From Ampelomyces quisqualis (Eukaryota > Ascomycota > Dothideomycetes > Pleosporales > Phaeosphaeriaceae), in NCBI GenBank assembly GCA_018398575.1, contig JAGTXZ010000014.1:868001-932000 (forward strand): a stretch of DNA of 64,000 nt. Direction: 5' to 3'. Below, piece by piece: positions 54,557-64,000 of the stretch (within the stretch, counting starts at the first letter, position 1; every line of letters begins with the position of its first letter). Under the pieces are notes generated by a model, which was not told the origin of the DNA, did not search any database, and saw nothing but the letters and a program-made list of their open reading frames with translations. The translations under genes were made by a program, and so were the position numbers.

Positions 54557-57500
54557 TCAGTGTGCTGTGGGCGTGTTGTCGCTGGCGGGCTCGCCAGGCG
54601 GTGGCATCTTCTTTACGGTGCCGTTGCTTCCGCTGCGAGTCGAGCGCTGGCGATGATGCATTACTTCTTTGCGAAGGTCAGATCTTGCGACCTCGGCGAC
54701 TGAGATTGACTCGCTGCGATGTGATTGTGTTGGCTTCCGTTTGCCGATAAAAAGGCCACCGTCGTCGCTATCATCGTCATCACTTTCGAGAGCATCGTCA
54801 CCATCGTAACCAGCCGGGTCGTCGATTGGAGCATCAAATTGGTTGTGATGAAGTGAGTCGGCGGATGCTGTCGGTATCATGCTCTGATAGTTATCCACGC
54901 ACTCATCAGGGGCCGAAGAACCCGCCGAGGCAACCGACGGGATTGATGGATTGGATGTAGACTGCGACATGGGCGTGAATTGCTCCTCTGATGAGCAAAA
55001 CGCCAGACCTCGCTCTTGCCCACCGACAGGACTATTTTCGGAGGACGGATCATGGCGGCTCAAGTATTCTTCGACTTTCTGATGTTTTTGGAATGCCTCA
55101 TCATCTGGGCTTGGAGGACATGCAGTCTGGCTGATGGCTGATGATGGGCGACTATTCGCGACAGAGTTTGATCTCTCACGGCTGAGGATCGCTTCTTGTA
55201 CGCGGCGTCGGATGAACTCTTCTTTGGCGCTATCGAACTTCACATTGGATGATTCAACAGCAGAAGATGACGCAGTCGATAAAGGCCGAGCTTGAGCAAA
55301 ATGTATCGGAGTTGGATGGGGAAGATGTTGTTCCTGGGTGGATACCGAAGGGATCACTAGGGTTGGACCAACTTCGAGCTCGTTCGCACGTGCCCAGTTG
55401 CGGTGAAGGCGAGAAGACAATGACGACACAGAAGATTGTCGCGAGGTTGAGTCGTATGGCTCAATCGAGTGAGCATCAGAGAAGCTTGGGGAAGGACCAC
55501 GGACCACGGGCGAGAGTTCTCTGAGTGCATCGGGCTGATTGACACGGCCCGATGCCATGGACGTGCTGACAGCGAGACTGGGAGCGCCATGTGCATCGTC
55601 ATCACCGCCAACGAGCCTATCGACCGACGTCGCCCTCACATGCTCTTTTGGAGCCTTCAACCTGTCTTTGCTCCTCATGCTATTCACCACTCGTCTGGGC
55701 ATGCCACCGAACAAGCTTCCGAGGTTTGAGCCCCCGGGTGTATCCAGAGCGGTTGGCGTACCAGGGAGTACAGGCAGTGATGTTGGTGATATCGACCGAC
55801 CTTGAGCGAGATCGGAGTGTCGAATCGTGTGTACCGACGAGATTGCTCGGTCTTGCAATTGTGGTCTTTGGCCGTCGGTGCCTTGCGCAGGGGATGCGGT
55901 GCGTGAATTTGGGCTGTCGAAATACCACGAACGGTCTCTAACTTCAGGACTCGCTGTAACGCTGTGCGACAAGGGGTGCTCTGGTTCGCGCGAGGTGCGA
56001 ATTGCCTCGAGTAAGTGTGCTGGCACCAGACTTCCTCTTCTTCCCTCTTGACTGATTGTGCTACTGGACGAGTTTGCACTGATACTTGGTGGGGCATCTT
56101 GGTTCGCAACAGAGCTTTGAGCACGACGTCTGGAACCAGAACTGCGGGCGAAGCTCTTCGTGACAAAATCTGCGCCCTTCTTGACAGTGGATCGGACTCG
56201 GTCAACCCAACCGATTGGGACAACGGCCTTGTCAAGATCTTCGGTTGAGATCTCAATCTTTCTGCCTTGTGATGACCTGCCAGGGTCTGTCTCTTCTACC
56301 CACGAGTTGGAGTTGGAAATGCCGGAGAGGACCCATGGGTGGCGCTTGATTTCAGGGATGGTGATACGGTGTGCCGAGTCCTTGACGAGCAAACACTTTA
56401 TTAAATCGCGCAGCCTCTCATCAACCTCTTCGTACTCAAGATCATGCGGAGATCGCTTGCTGCTAATCATCGGTTGGCTGTTACGGCGATGCGAGCTCGG
56501 CCTGGAGTTGGGATGCTCTACCACTGGCTTCAGGCGGTATTTTGGGATGTATGGTTCCTCTTCACTGATGACTTTCATCAGTGTGAACGGATTTGTGTCG
56601 TGAAAGGGCACACGGCCATAGATAAGGCAATAAAGTGTGACTCCGAGGGCCCAAACGTCAATGCCACCATCGATCTTCGGAGTGTCCATGTCGGGGTCTG
56701 TGCGACACAACTCAGGCGCGTAGAAAGCGGGTGTACCCACCGTCTTGGCCAGCTCAACGGCTTCGTCTTCCTCTTGGTACTCGGACTCTGACTGATCACC
56801 GTTGCTCTCCTCAGTCTTTGACCGCCCTAGATAGGATACCCCAAAATCGGAAATCTTTATGCGGTGCTCTCGGGTGACGAGTAGATTGGCAGGCTTAATG
56901 TCGCGATGATAGACGTTCTGGTAGTGCAGGTACTCAAGGCCCAGCACTGTGTCCTTGAAAGCCTCCCAAGCAGCTTGTGTGGTCATCAGTGGAACGTAGC
57001 GGAAGTGCTCGGGGAGATCTTCCTCCAGGTCTAGGTGGTATGACGAATTGCTACCAGCTACGCTTGGTGTGCGCATACGCACGTACTCCGTGTCGTAGGC
57101 ACCGTACATGGTTCCTTCGAGGCCTGTTGCACCAAGCTCGTGTGAGTGGAGTTCGGTAGAGAGTGCAGATGTACGGAAAGCCGTCTCCATATTGGCTTCG
57201 TGGCTGCTAGAGGCATCTTGTCGGTCGTGAAGGTGAAGACGACTCGCAAAACGATCATCGTCACGGCCGGAAGTGCGAGAAGTGCGCCCAGCTTCGGACG
57301 ACTCATCGTCTGATTCGCCACCGAATTCAAAACTCCATGGCTCGTTCATTCCCGAGTCTTGACGTCGCGAATATGCTTCTCGATTCCTGCGTCGTTGCTC
57401 GCCTGCTAGCTTCTGATGGGCGACTCGGATGATGCGTTCGTCTTCCATGACTGCACTCTCATTGTCGAATATGCCTTTGGATTCTCGCTCGAAGCGGCGC

Positions 57501-58732
57501 CATTCAACGAGGCATATCTCTCTAGCGCCTTCGGTCCTCCATCTGACTTCGCCCAGCTCGACGTGCTCGAGGACGATGTAGACCTTCCTCTTAGCTGGGT
57601 CGTCTATGACCTCGAGCAAGCTGACAATGTTGGGATGACGGGCCTTTTTGAGTATAGCAATCTCGCGCTTGATCTTGTCCTCGTGGCTGCTGCTCTTGCC
57701 CAGCCGGCGACGCTTGGAGAAGCGGTCAACAATCTTGATGGCGACATAGTGGCCTTTGTTTAGCTCCTTGCCGAGCTTCACTTTGCCGTGCATACCTCGG
57801 CCTAGCTCATCGATGATCTCGTACTGATTGACAATCTTGCGGCCGGAGATGGGATCGGCTTGGACGTCGGCGATGTGGGTCTCCTTGGGGGCTTGTCGGT
57901 GCGTGTGGTGCAGCCAAGGGCTGGAGTAAAGGCCGTCGTCGGGCTGCTCCATCTGCTTGGAGCGACGATGGCTCGGATCGAAGAGGCCTGGACTGCTGAC
58001 GGGGGAATTGCCAACCGTCCGGGGCGCAGATTCCATGATGTCGCGGTAGTGCTCGTGGGCGGGGCCGAAGGTGGAGAGGCTGGAGAGGGAGTTGGCCGCA
58101 GAGTGGGCGGGATGCGAGCTGCGCGAGCGAACAATGGGCGGGACATGCGGCATGGGGTATTGCTGGAGATGGAGGGCGGCATAGGCTTGGTTGGGATAGA
58201 CTGGTCCATCCCGCAGCTGTTGCGAGGGAGCGGCGTGTGTGTGACTTGGGTCGACGCTGTTGGCACGGAGGGTGGCACTGCTGGCGCTGGAGACATCTCG
58301 CAGGAAGGCAGGGCGGTCGAGGTGGGTGGTGGTGGTGGTGGAGGAGGGGTCTTGGAGCGCAATCGAGGTGGCCGAGGCGTTGGTGCTCGATGTGGGCGAG
58401 GGCTCCGACGAGGCGGTGGAGCGGGGGATGTTGTTGGCCGCGTAGATGCGGCGGGGTTGCGGAGAGAAGTAGCTGGGCTGTGGCTCGAGCGGGTGCATCT
58501 GCGAGAGCAGACTGGCGGTCACTGCGTCGGGCAGCGAGGGCACCTCGGAGCGCGGGGTGCTGTCGTTCTCGCCGACGGCCAGCGGGGCGGCGGGGCTCTG
58601 GCTCGGGGTGGCCTCGCCATCGTCTGGGGCGTTGGGCGGTGTGGAATGCGCGTCGTGGGCGGCCGTGGCTGCCATGTAGCACACGTCGCCGGCTGCGCTT
58701 TCCGCCGTCGGGCGTGCATGCGGCTCTGCCAT
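54557..58732 (-). CDS. CaMKK/LKB1-class kinase (Elm1/Sak1/Tos3/Ssp1 group)
   Basis: A single open frame gives 1391 residues. After a 300-residue Ser/Pro-rich region, the kinase domain spans about 304-801: Gly loop Gly-Arg-Gly-Met-His-Gly-Lys, Lys333 in Val-Ala-Ile-Lys, catalytic His-Arg-Asp (Asp611), Asp-Phe-Gly (629-631) and activation segment Gly-Thr-Pro-Ala-Phe-Tyr-Ala-Pro-Glu. A 190-residue insert (about 397-585) splits hinge from C-lobe and carries Trp-Arg-Thr-x-Gly and Leu-Val-Glu-Trp-Arg-Arg, which is typical of the fungal members of this group. They phosphorylate the T-loop of SNF1/AMPK and respond to glucose shortage and stress. The 590-residue tail is disordered and Ser-rich with acidic patches. 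The gene is divergent from GPI10 across 1.5 kb. It may contain unseen in-frame introns. Confidence 0.9.
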   Translation of the reverse strand: MAEPHARPTAESAAGDVCYMAATAAHDAHSTPPNAPDDGEATPSQSPAAPLAVGENDSTPRSEVPSLPDAVTASLLSQMHPLEPQPSYFSPQPRRIYAANNIPRSTASSEPSPTSSTNASATSIALQDPSSTTTTTHLDRPAFLRDVSSASSATLRANSVDPSHTHAAPSQQLRDGPVYPNQAYAALHLQQYPMPHVPPIVRSRSSHPAHSAANSLSSLSTFGPAHEHYRDIMESAPRTVGNSPVSSPGLFDPSHRRSKQMEQPDDGLYSSPWLHHTHRQAPKETHIADVQADPISGRKIVNQYEIIDELGRGMHGKVKLGKELNKGHYVAIKIVDRFSKRRRLGKSSSHEDKIKREIAILKKARHPNIVSLLEVIDDPAKRKVYIVLEHVELGEVRWRTEGAREICLVEWRRFERESKGIFDNESAVMEDERIIRVAHQKLAGEQRRRNREAYSRRQDSGMNEPWSFEFGGESDDESSEAGRTSRTSGRDDDRFASRLHLHDRQDASSSHEANMETAFRTSALSTELHSHELGATGLEGTMYGAYDTEYVRMRTPSVAGSNSSYHLDLEEDLPEHFRYVPLMTTQAAWEAFKDTVLGLEYLHYQNVYHRDIKPANLLVTREHRIKISDFGVSYLGRSKTEESNGDQSESEYQEEDEAVELAKTVGTPAFYAPELCRTDPDMDTPKIDGGIDVWALGVTLYCLIYGRVPFHDTNPFTLMKVISEEEPYIPKYRLKPVVEHPNSRPSSHRRNSQPMISSKRSPHDLEYEEVDERLRDLIKCLLVKDSAHRITIPEIKRHPWVLSGISNSNSWVEETDPGRSSQGRKIEISTEDLDKAVVPIGWVDRVRSTVKKGADFVTKSFARSSGSRRRAQSSVANQDAPPSISANSSSSTISQEGRRGSLVPAHLLEAIRTSREPEHPLSHSVTASPEVRDRSWYFDSPNSRTASPAQGTDGQRPQLQDRAISSVHTIRHSDLAQGRSISPTSLPVLPGTPTALDTPGGSNLGSLFGGMPRRVVNSMRSKDRLKAPKEHVRATSVDRLVGGDDDAHGAPSLAVSTSMASGRVNQPDALRELSPVVRGPSPSFSDAHSIEPYDSTSRQSSVSSLSSRLHRNWARANELEVGPTLVIPSVSTQEQHLPHPTPIHFAQARPLSTASSSAVESSNVKFDSAKEEFIRRRVQEAILSRERSNSVANSRPSSAISQTACPPSPDDEAFQKHQKVEEYLSRHDPSSENSPVGGQERGLAFCSSEEQFTPMSQSTSNPSIPSVASAGSSAPDECVDNYQSMIPTASADSLHHNQFDAPIDDPAGYDGDDALESDDDDSDDGGLFIGKRKPTQSHRSESISVAEVARSDLRKEVMHHRQRSTRSGSNGTVKKMPPPGEPASDNTPTAH

Positions 58733-60218
58733 GGCGACCGGAGCTCCAGCGTCTCAGATCAGCCAGACAGTGTAACCATGCCAGGCGGTGAGTCGTGCGG
58801 ATGGAGATTGTGGTGCACGCCAGAGCGGCGCGGCGGGCGAGGCGGGCGAGGCGGGCGAGTTCAACGGCGCAGAGATGGGATGGGGTTGGCAGATGGTTGA
58901 GAGGCACCAGCGGCCTGCACTAGACGGGATGCGCCTTGCCAGCCGTGGCATGGATCGACAAGAGTATGTTGGGGCCCGCAGATGACGCGCTCTCCCAAGC
59001 GGGCTGCGGCGGCGCGCTGGGACCAGGCGGTGGCGTGGGCGAACGAGAGCGGGGACGGCGCGACAGTGAAGAAACAAGAGACGACGAGGGACGCGGCGGG
59101 ACAAAGGCGCGGGCGGGCCAGCGGTCATGGATAGAAACGGCGGGCATCAGCCATGATACCACCCAGGTCCAAGGGCCACCACGGCGCGCAGGCGTGCAGC
59201 CAGGGCAGGCCGCACCGACGCTTTGTTGAGTCGCCAGCAGCAGCAGTTGGGAGGCTCGTCGTTTGACGTCTGCTCGTTCATCCGTGCCCTCCTCGAGCAG
59301 CAAAGAGGCTCGTGCGCGCAATCACTTGCAGGCCGCACGCTACTGCCGACGCTAGCAGCCAATGCGGCATGGCTCGCGCAAAGGGCTGCTCTCTGCAGTC
59401 GGCCGTCTCGACTCTCCACGCTCGCAGCACTGCAGCTGAGCGCCGCCGCCTCGCCGTCTCGCCGTCGCCTCAGCAAGAAAGGCCGGCAGCATCCGCGCAT
59501 CGGTGTGTGCGCATGTGTTCATAAGCACAGAGTACTGCGTAGTCCATATCTCCTTTTCTGAGCCAGCCGCGATAAGAGCACCGCGCCCAGGAACTCTAAA
59601 CACCACATCATGACATGCAGACATTGTCTCACGCACCCCCTCCCCTGCGACCCTTGTCCATGAGGATTGTAAATTGGTCCCACCCGCCTTCCCCAGATTT
59701 GCATCCTCGTCCTGCTTTTGCTTGTTCGTTCCCGCGCCTCGCTCGACGCTGGCGAATCTCAGTCGCGAGCCGCGTGCAGGGCCAGTGGTCATGGTGGCAC
59801 ACGGCCCGCCACCTTCACGTGCTGTTTAGTCACCACCACACCAATTCACTGACCGACAGATGCAGCCGCCAGGGCGCGCCGTACACACGGCGATTCACGG
59901 GCCTCCGCACCGCACAAGACTGCATGGCGCGACTGCGGTGGGAGCACCAACAAATTGAACCCGAGTCTAGACACCTGTCCGGCCTATCGTGAAATACCGC
60001 ATTAGGCATAGCCTGCAGCATCAATTTTCTGCACTGCGTCCCCAAACGCCCTGGTGCATGGCCGCCAAGACCGCACGGACCCACCTCGCATTGCACATTG
60101 CATTGCATCGTCACTCTGGCCGCGAATCTGCCTCTTTGCTCGCCTTTTCCTCGCCCCCGGTATCCGCTTGTCTTCGACCGTCACGGCACCTCCCTGATTG
60201 CTGATTGCCGCTTGCCCA
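58733..60218. other. Long divergent promoter region of the kinase and GPI10 genes
   Basis: This 1.5-kb stretch is GC-rich with tandem GGCGGGCGA units near 58835-58860. Many open frames exist on both strands, which is expected in GC-rich DNA, and none shows a domain. I see no RNA gene. Confidence 0.55.
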
Positions 60219-62423
60219 ATGCCCTCTGTCAGCGACTCGCCCAAGGCCACCACTGCGCGACGCACAGGCCCTGCACCACAACCTCCGCCCCACAGCCATC
60301 GTGACTCTGCACTTGTCATCTTCGCACCACTGCTGGCCTTCCGCATCGTGAATGCCGTGACGCTGCGCACTTTCTTCCAGCCCGACGAGTTCTTTCAGTC
60401 TCTCGAGCCTGCATGGCAGCTAGCCTTCGGCGAGTCCAGCAATGCCTGCATCACTTGGGTAAATGCCTCCCTTGACCGTCTTCGCCTCCTTGTCCTCGAC
60501 TGTTTGTCTCACGATGCGAGCAGGAGTGGAGAACCCAACTGCGCTCGTCCCTGCATCCAGCCCTATTCGCTGTAGTCTATCGAGTCGCGGCAGCTCTTGC
60601 AGACCTCTGTGGCTTAAATCTGCCAGCTAGGGCCGAGCTGCTTCTGGCAACGCCCAAAGTGACCCAGTCTATTTTGGCAGCCCTGCTTGATTGCTACACT
60701 TGGAAGCTTGCAGAAAAGTCTTACGGTAGTGGTAGCCGTACTGCACTTGCTGCTGTAGGTCGCATCCCGCAATGGCCTTCAGTCGTCACTCGATATCTGA
60801 TCGCGTGTCATTTAGCTTGCATTGTCCATATGCAGCCCGTGGCAGTGGTTCTGCTCAACGAGAACCCTGTCCAACTGCATCGAAGCGACCATTACAACCA
60901 TTGCCATCTACTACTGGCCTTGGCACCGGCCAGGTACTGCGGGACAAAGCAAGACTGTACACCAGGGTCAATCGCAGAATGCGGAGCAGCACCTCGGGTC
61001 AACCCCAGAGTACGTGCGTGTCTTTGGAAACCTATTTGTCCTGTACTAATGCGCTGGTCTAGGCTCATGCTATGCAGGTTGCGGCTGTCACTGTTGCTGG
61101 CAGCGCTTGCGTGTATCTTGCGGCCCACCAACGCCCTTGTCTGGCTTGCTGTATTCGTGCCAGCATTCTGGCAAGCCTCGAATAGGCTGCGCTATGTGTT
61201 GGTCCGCAAAATTTTGATTTACGGGTAAGTTCCTCCAGGAGTGCATCCGCTACACGACTGATTCTTACCGGCGTGCATGCTGCAAGCATTGGCTTCTGCA
61301 CTTTCAAGGTCACCAGACGAATGCTAAATCTCACGATGCTAGGTCTGTGGTTCTCGTGTGCTCCCTTGCATGCGATAGAGTCTACTACGGGTTCTGGACT
61401 CTTCCGCCGCTACGCTTCCTCTACTTCAACATTGCCCAATCGCTAGCAGTGTTTTATGGCCGGAATCGCACAGACTATTATTTCACCGAAGGCTTACCGC
61501 TGCTTCTCACAACAGCGCTGCCATTTGCTGTAGTAGGACTGACGCAAGCCTTGCGAGGCAGGGACTTGCAGCACTCGCCAGCACCAGGTAATCAAAGCAC
61601 TCGGTCGGCATCAGGCAACCCTGACGACGCAACACGGCGGCGAGTATCGAACCACCTTGCTTGGGCATGCATCGTCACTACGCTGTCATTGACTCTCATC
61701 TCTCACAAGGAAGTGCGCTTTCTTTACCCGCTGCTACCATTTCTCCACGTCCTAGCAGCGGGACCACTAAGCACTTTCCTCCCTGCTAACGGGCCCCCAA
61801 CGCGAAAAGCAGTAATTGCTTTCCTTCTCGCGACTAATCTATTGATTGGCGGCTACGTCTCGACCTACCATCAACGCGGCGTAATCGACGTACTAACCCA
61901 CCTCCGCCACAAGCATGAGGCCCGCAACACCCTATCGAACTTGACCCAACTAGCACCCAACACCGTCTCAAACACCACAGTCGGATTCCTCATGCCGTGC
62001 CACTCCACGCCCTGGCGCTCTCACCTCATCTACCCCGAAATCTCCGCTTGGGCCCTAACGTGCGAACCACCCCTCGACATCCCGCTATCGCAACGATCAA
62101 CGTACCTCGATGAAGCAGATGAATTCTACATCAACCCCGGCCCGGCATCTTGGCTCAGAGATAATATGCAGTCGCTCGATACCATCAGCTCTGGCGGCTC
62201 AAGGTCTGCCCGCTACTGGGTGGCGCGGGATCCAAAGTACAAGGCAAAGTATCGGCGTGAGTGGCCGCAGAATTTGGTCTTTTTTGAGCAGCTGGAAGAT
62301 GGGCTCAAGGAGGTGTTGCGTGGCACGAGGTATAGGGAGTGTTGGAGGGGGTTTAATAGTCATTTTCATCATGATTGGAGGAGGGTGGGGGATGTGCTTG
62401 TTTGGTGTTTGGATGGGATGTGA
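60219..62423 (+). CDS. gpi10: GPI mannosyltransferase 3 (GPI10/PIG-B)
   Basis: Five exons, 60219-60458, 60524-60754, 60816-61009, 61063-61224 and 61343-62423, give 635 residues; every junction keeps the frame. Introns are 65, 61, 53 and 118 bp. The GT22 motif Phe-Phe-Gln-Pro-Asp-Glu-Phe-Phe-Gln-Ser lies near residue 53, with the acidic pair that acts in catalysis in this GT-C family. Later come Thr-Trp-Glu-Trp-Arg across intron 1, Ser-Pro-Trp-Gln-Trp-Phe, Arg-Pro-Thr-Asn-Ala and Ser-His-Lys-Glu-Val-Arg-Phe. About ten hydrophobic helices are spread along the chain. GPI10 adds the third mannose to the GPI precursor in the ER lumen, needed for all GPI-anchored cell-wall proteins, such as the phosphodiesterase encoded at 19789. 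It is convergent with the DUF3984-like gene. Confidence 0.92.
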
Positions 62424-62600
62424 AGGGTTTGCGCGTCTTGTGCGACGCACATGGAGAGTGGGTGGAGTATATCTAGAATGGGTACTGTGATAATTCGGGT
62501 ATGCACTGCTTTGTACAATTGTAGCTCACAAGTCATGTTGGACACGGCAAGCTAGATCAAACTTTGCATCGTTACTATGTGAGCCTGAGCATGCGCATGC

Positions 62601-63884
62601 TCAAAAAAGCGCTTTCGACGCAACGCTCAACAACCACGCTGCGTCCTGCCACCCCCCCGCGTCATCCATCTGTCCCGGCCCGTCCCCCGTCCCAGCCCTA
62701 CTCCCCGCCTCACTCCCCTTCACCGCTGCCGCCGCAACAATCGCTTCGCGCTCCATCTTCCTCCTCTTACCGTCCACCTCTCTCCTCAACCGCAGTTCCT
62801 CACGCGTCATATTCTGCGGCAACAAAAACGCCCCACCGCCGTCGTCGTCGTCATCGTCGTAATCACTACCCGACGCCTCGCCATCTTCGTCGACAGAAAA
62901 CAACGACCACCCAATCATCCTGTCCAACCACGACCCCAGCCCGAGTCCGCGCTCGCGCGCCAAGCGCGCAATTTCCTCTTCGTCGCCGTCCGATTCGTCG
63001 TGCGCCTCGACGAAATCTGGTTCGAGGAACGCGTCGTCCATGTACGGGAGCTGCATGTCGATACTGGCCCTGCGCGCGGAGAGGGGGCTTGTCGGTGCGA
63101 GGTCGGCGCGACTGTGTACGCGGGAGCCGCGGCGGGACGGGTGGGCGCTGTGTACGCGGGAGGCGACGCGGGAGGGATGGAGAGACTGTGTGCGCGGGGT
63201 GCGGGGCGAGAAGGTGGGTATGTGTATGTCGTTACGGGCGGCAGTGCTGAGGTGTGAGCCGGATAGGAGGGTCATGTGCGTTGTGTCGGCGCTGGGGTCG
63301 GGGTCATCGTGCTGCACTAGGGATGTGGAGGATTCGCGGCGGACGAGCCAGCCTTGGCCTTTGGAGTCGCGCGTTGAGCCGGCGATGGCGAGGCCGGCAC
63401 GGTGCCACCATTCGTCGTCTGCTGAGCTGGTGTGGTGGCGTGCAAGAGGCATGCGCAGGGGAAGTGGTGCCGTGGCTTTGCGGACGTGATGGCGTTTTGT
63501 GATGCTGGTTGGGTCGTCTACGAAGCTCACGCCCGCATGGAGTGTGCTTGTGCTTTTTGCTTTGGGGATGTCGCCCACATCTTTTATGGGGTTTTCGGAG
63601 CTGAGAAAGTATCCGTCGTAGGCGTAGATGGGCTTTGTGAGGTGTCGTCCCCTGCCATTGCGGCTGTTGCTACGTGATTGGCTGAGACTGAGTATACCGG
63701 GTGTTGTAGGGGCAGACTTTTGCGCTATATAAGACGTTCGCGAGGTACGGGCGGTAGGTTCATCTGGTGAGGGTGGAGCGCTGGCATCGAGGGGATACTT
63801 GGCGCTGAGGGGCGCGAGGGAAAGGTTGTGGAGATTTGGGTAGGATCGGCGGGAGCGCGAAGGTGTACGCGAACCTTCGGTCAT
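62601..63884 (-). CDS. DUF3984-like fungal protein
   Basis: The minus-strand frame gives 427 residues from the Met at 63884; it is open another 31 codons upstream, to 63977, near the window edge. The N-terminus, Ser-Arg-Ser-Arg-Arg-Ser-Tyr-Pro-Asn-Leu followed by Leu-Ser-Leu-Ala-Pro-Leu, and a Pro-Gly-Ile-Leu-Ser-Leu-Ser-Gln-Ser block are what I associate with the fungal family DUF3984. The centre has repeated Ser-Arg-Val-His-Ser units (residues about 245-285). Near residue 325 is an acidic helix with Arg-Gly-Leu-Gly-Leu-Gly-Ser-Trp-Leu-Asp, then an Asp run and a charged coiled segment. No enzyme motif or membrane helix is present. Function is unknown; it looks like a cytosolic, phosphorylated, partly disordered protein. 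Confidence 0.75.
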   Translation of the reverse strand: MTEGSRTPSRSRRSYPNLHNLSLAPLSAKYPLDASAPPSPDEPTARTSRTSYIAQKSAPTTPGILSLSQSRSNSRNGRGRHLTKPIYAYDGYFLSSENPIKDVGDIPKAKSTSTLHAGVSFVDDPTSITKRHHVRKATAPLPLRMPLARHHTSSADDEWWHRAGLAIAGSTRDSKGQGWLVRRESSTSLVQHDDPDPSADTTHMTLLSGSHLSTAARNDIHIPTFSPRTPRTQSLHPSRVASRVHSAHPSRRGSRVHSRADLAPTSPLSARRASIDMQLPYMDDAFLEPDFVEAHDESDGDEEEIARLARERGLGLGSWLDRMIGWSLFSVDEDGEASGSDYDDDDDDGGGAFLLPQNMTREELRLRREVDGKRRKMEREAIVAAAAVKGSEAGSRAGTGDGPGQMDDAGGWQDAAWLLSVASKALF

Positions 63885-64000
63885 CTTCTCTGTGAGATGA
63901 GAAGATGTTGGTGGCAGAAATCGGGCTTCTGGTCCCAGGGTCTGGTGTTGTGATCGAAGGTGGAGTGGCCGAGGCAAACAAGAGGTCCCTGGCTTGGGCT

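Noticed and set aside
57802..58907. Long frames on both strands over the 5' part of the kinase gene
   Set aside because: They are shadow frames of the GC-rich N-terminal coding region; only the kinase frame shows domain sequence.
18514..64000. Secondary-metabolite or effector gene cluster
   Set aside because: The genes are unrelated housekeeping functions with no backbone synthase, cluster regulator or transporter set.

Overview
The window is nuclear DNA of a filamentous ascomycete, most likely a Dothideomycete of the order Pleosporales. The evidence is short GT-AG introns (about 42-120 bp) with CTAAC-like branch sites, compact and mostly divergent or convergent conserved genes, and an abrupt switch between gene-rich DNA and an AT-rich block decayed by repeat-induced point mutation (RIP). 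Species cannot be named from the sequence alone.

Positions 1-18342 are AT-rich repeat DNA with no intact gene. A RIP-degraded Ty3/Gypsy-type LTR retrotransposon runs from 1211 to 9899. It has two 183-bp LTRs and relics of Gag (CCHC knuckle), protease, reverse transcriptase, RNase H and integrase. A third LTR with a truncated 3' piece lies at 15105-15490. Other relic frames, two minisatellites and one small GC-rich island that escaped mutation (about 11309-11356) lie between and after these. Almost every C flanked by a 5' pyrimidine and a 3' purine is missing from this block on both strands, so the mutation appears to act in the context YCR.

From 18.4 kb onward the DNA is normal and carries 14 well-supported genes: a two-helix membrane protein of unknown function; a GPI-anchored PLC-like phosphodiesterase; a mitochondrial PP2C (Ptc5/PDP-like); an Rqc1/TCF25 ribosome-quality-control protein; the kinetochore protein Chl4/CENP-N; the sulfur regulator CYS-3/MetR (bZIP); a Tctex-type dynein light chain; Vtc1; the ALG10 glucosyltransferase; the GINS subunit Psf2; a CDC25-type Ras exchange factor; a single-domain rhodanese; a large CaMKK/LKB1-class kinase of the Elm1/Sak1/Tos3/Ssp1 group; and the GPI10/PIG-B mannosyltransferase. 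A DUF3984-like protein at the right edge is a fifteenth gene. I also see two likely pseudogenes (a small membrane protein and a C2H2 protein), each broken by one stop codon, and one weak two-exon candidate near 51.7 kb.

The genes are mainly housekeeping and do not form one pathway or a biosynthetic cluster. Links that exist are loose: ALG10 and GPI10 both work in ER glycan assembly, and the Ras GEF and the SNF1-activating kinase class both serve nutrient signalling. Large gene-poor stretches (39.1-45.9 kb and 50.8-54.6 kb) hold microsatellites, and the first holds a cluster of a dispersed 9-mer, TACTCCGTA. I found no CRISPR, tRNA, rRNA or convincing new multi-gene system. The most unusual signals are the YCR mutation context, the protected island, the TACTCCGTA motif and a possible second start in the cys-3 gene.
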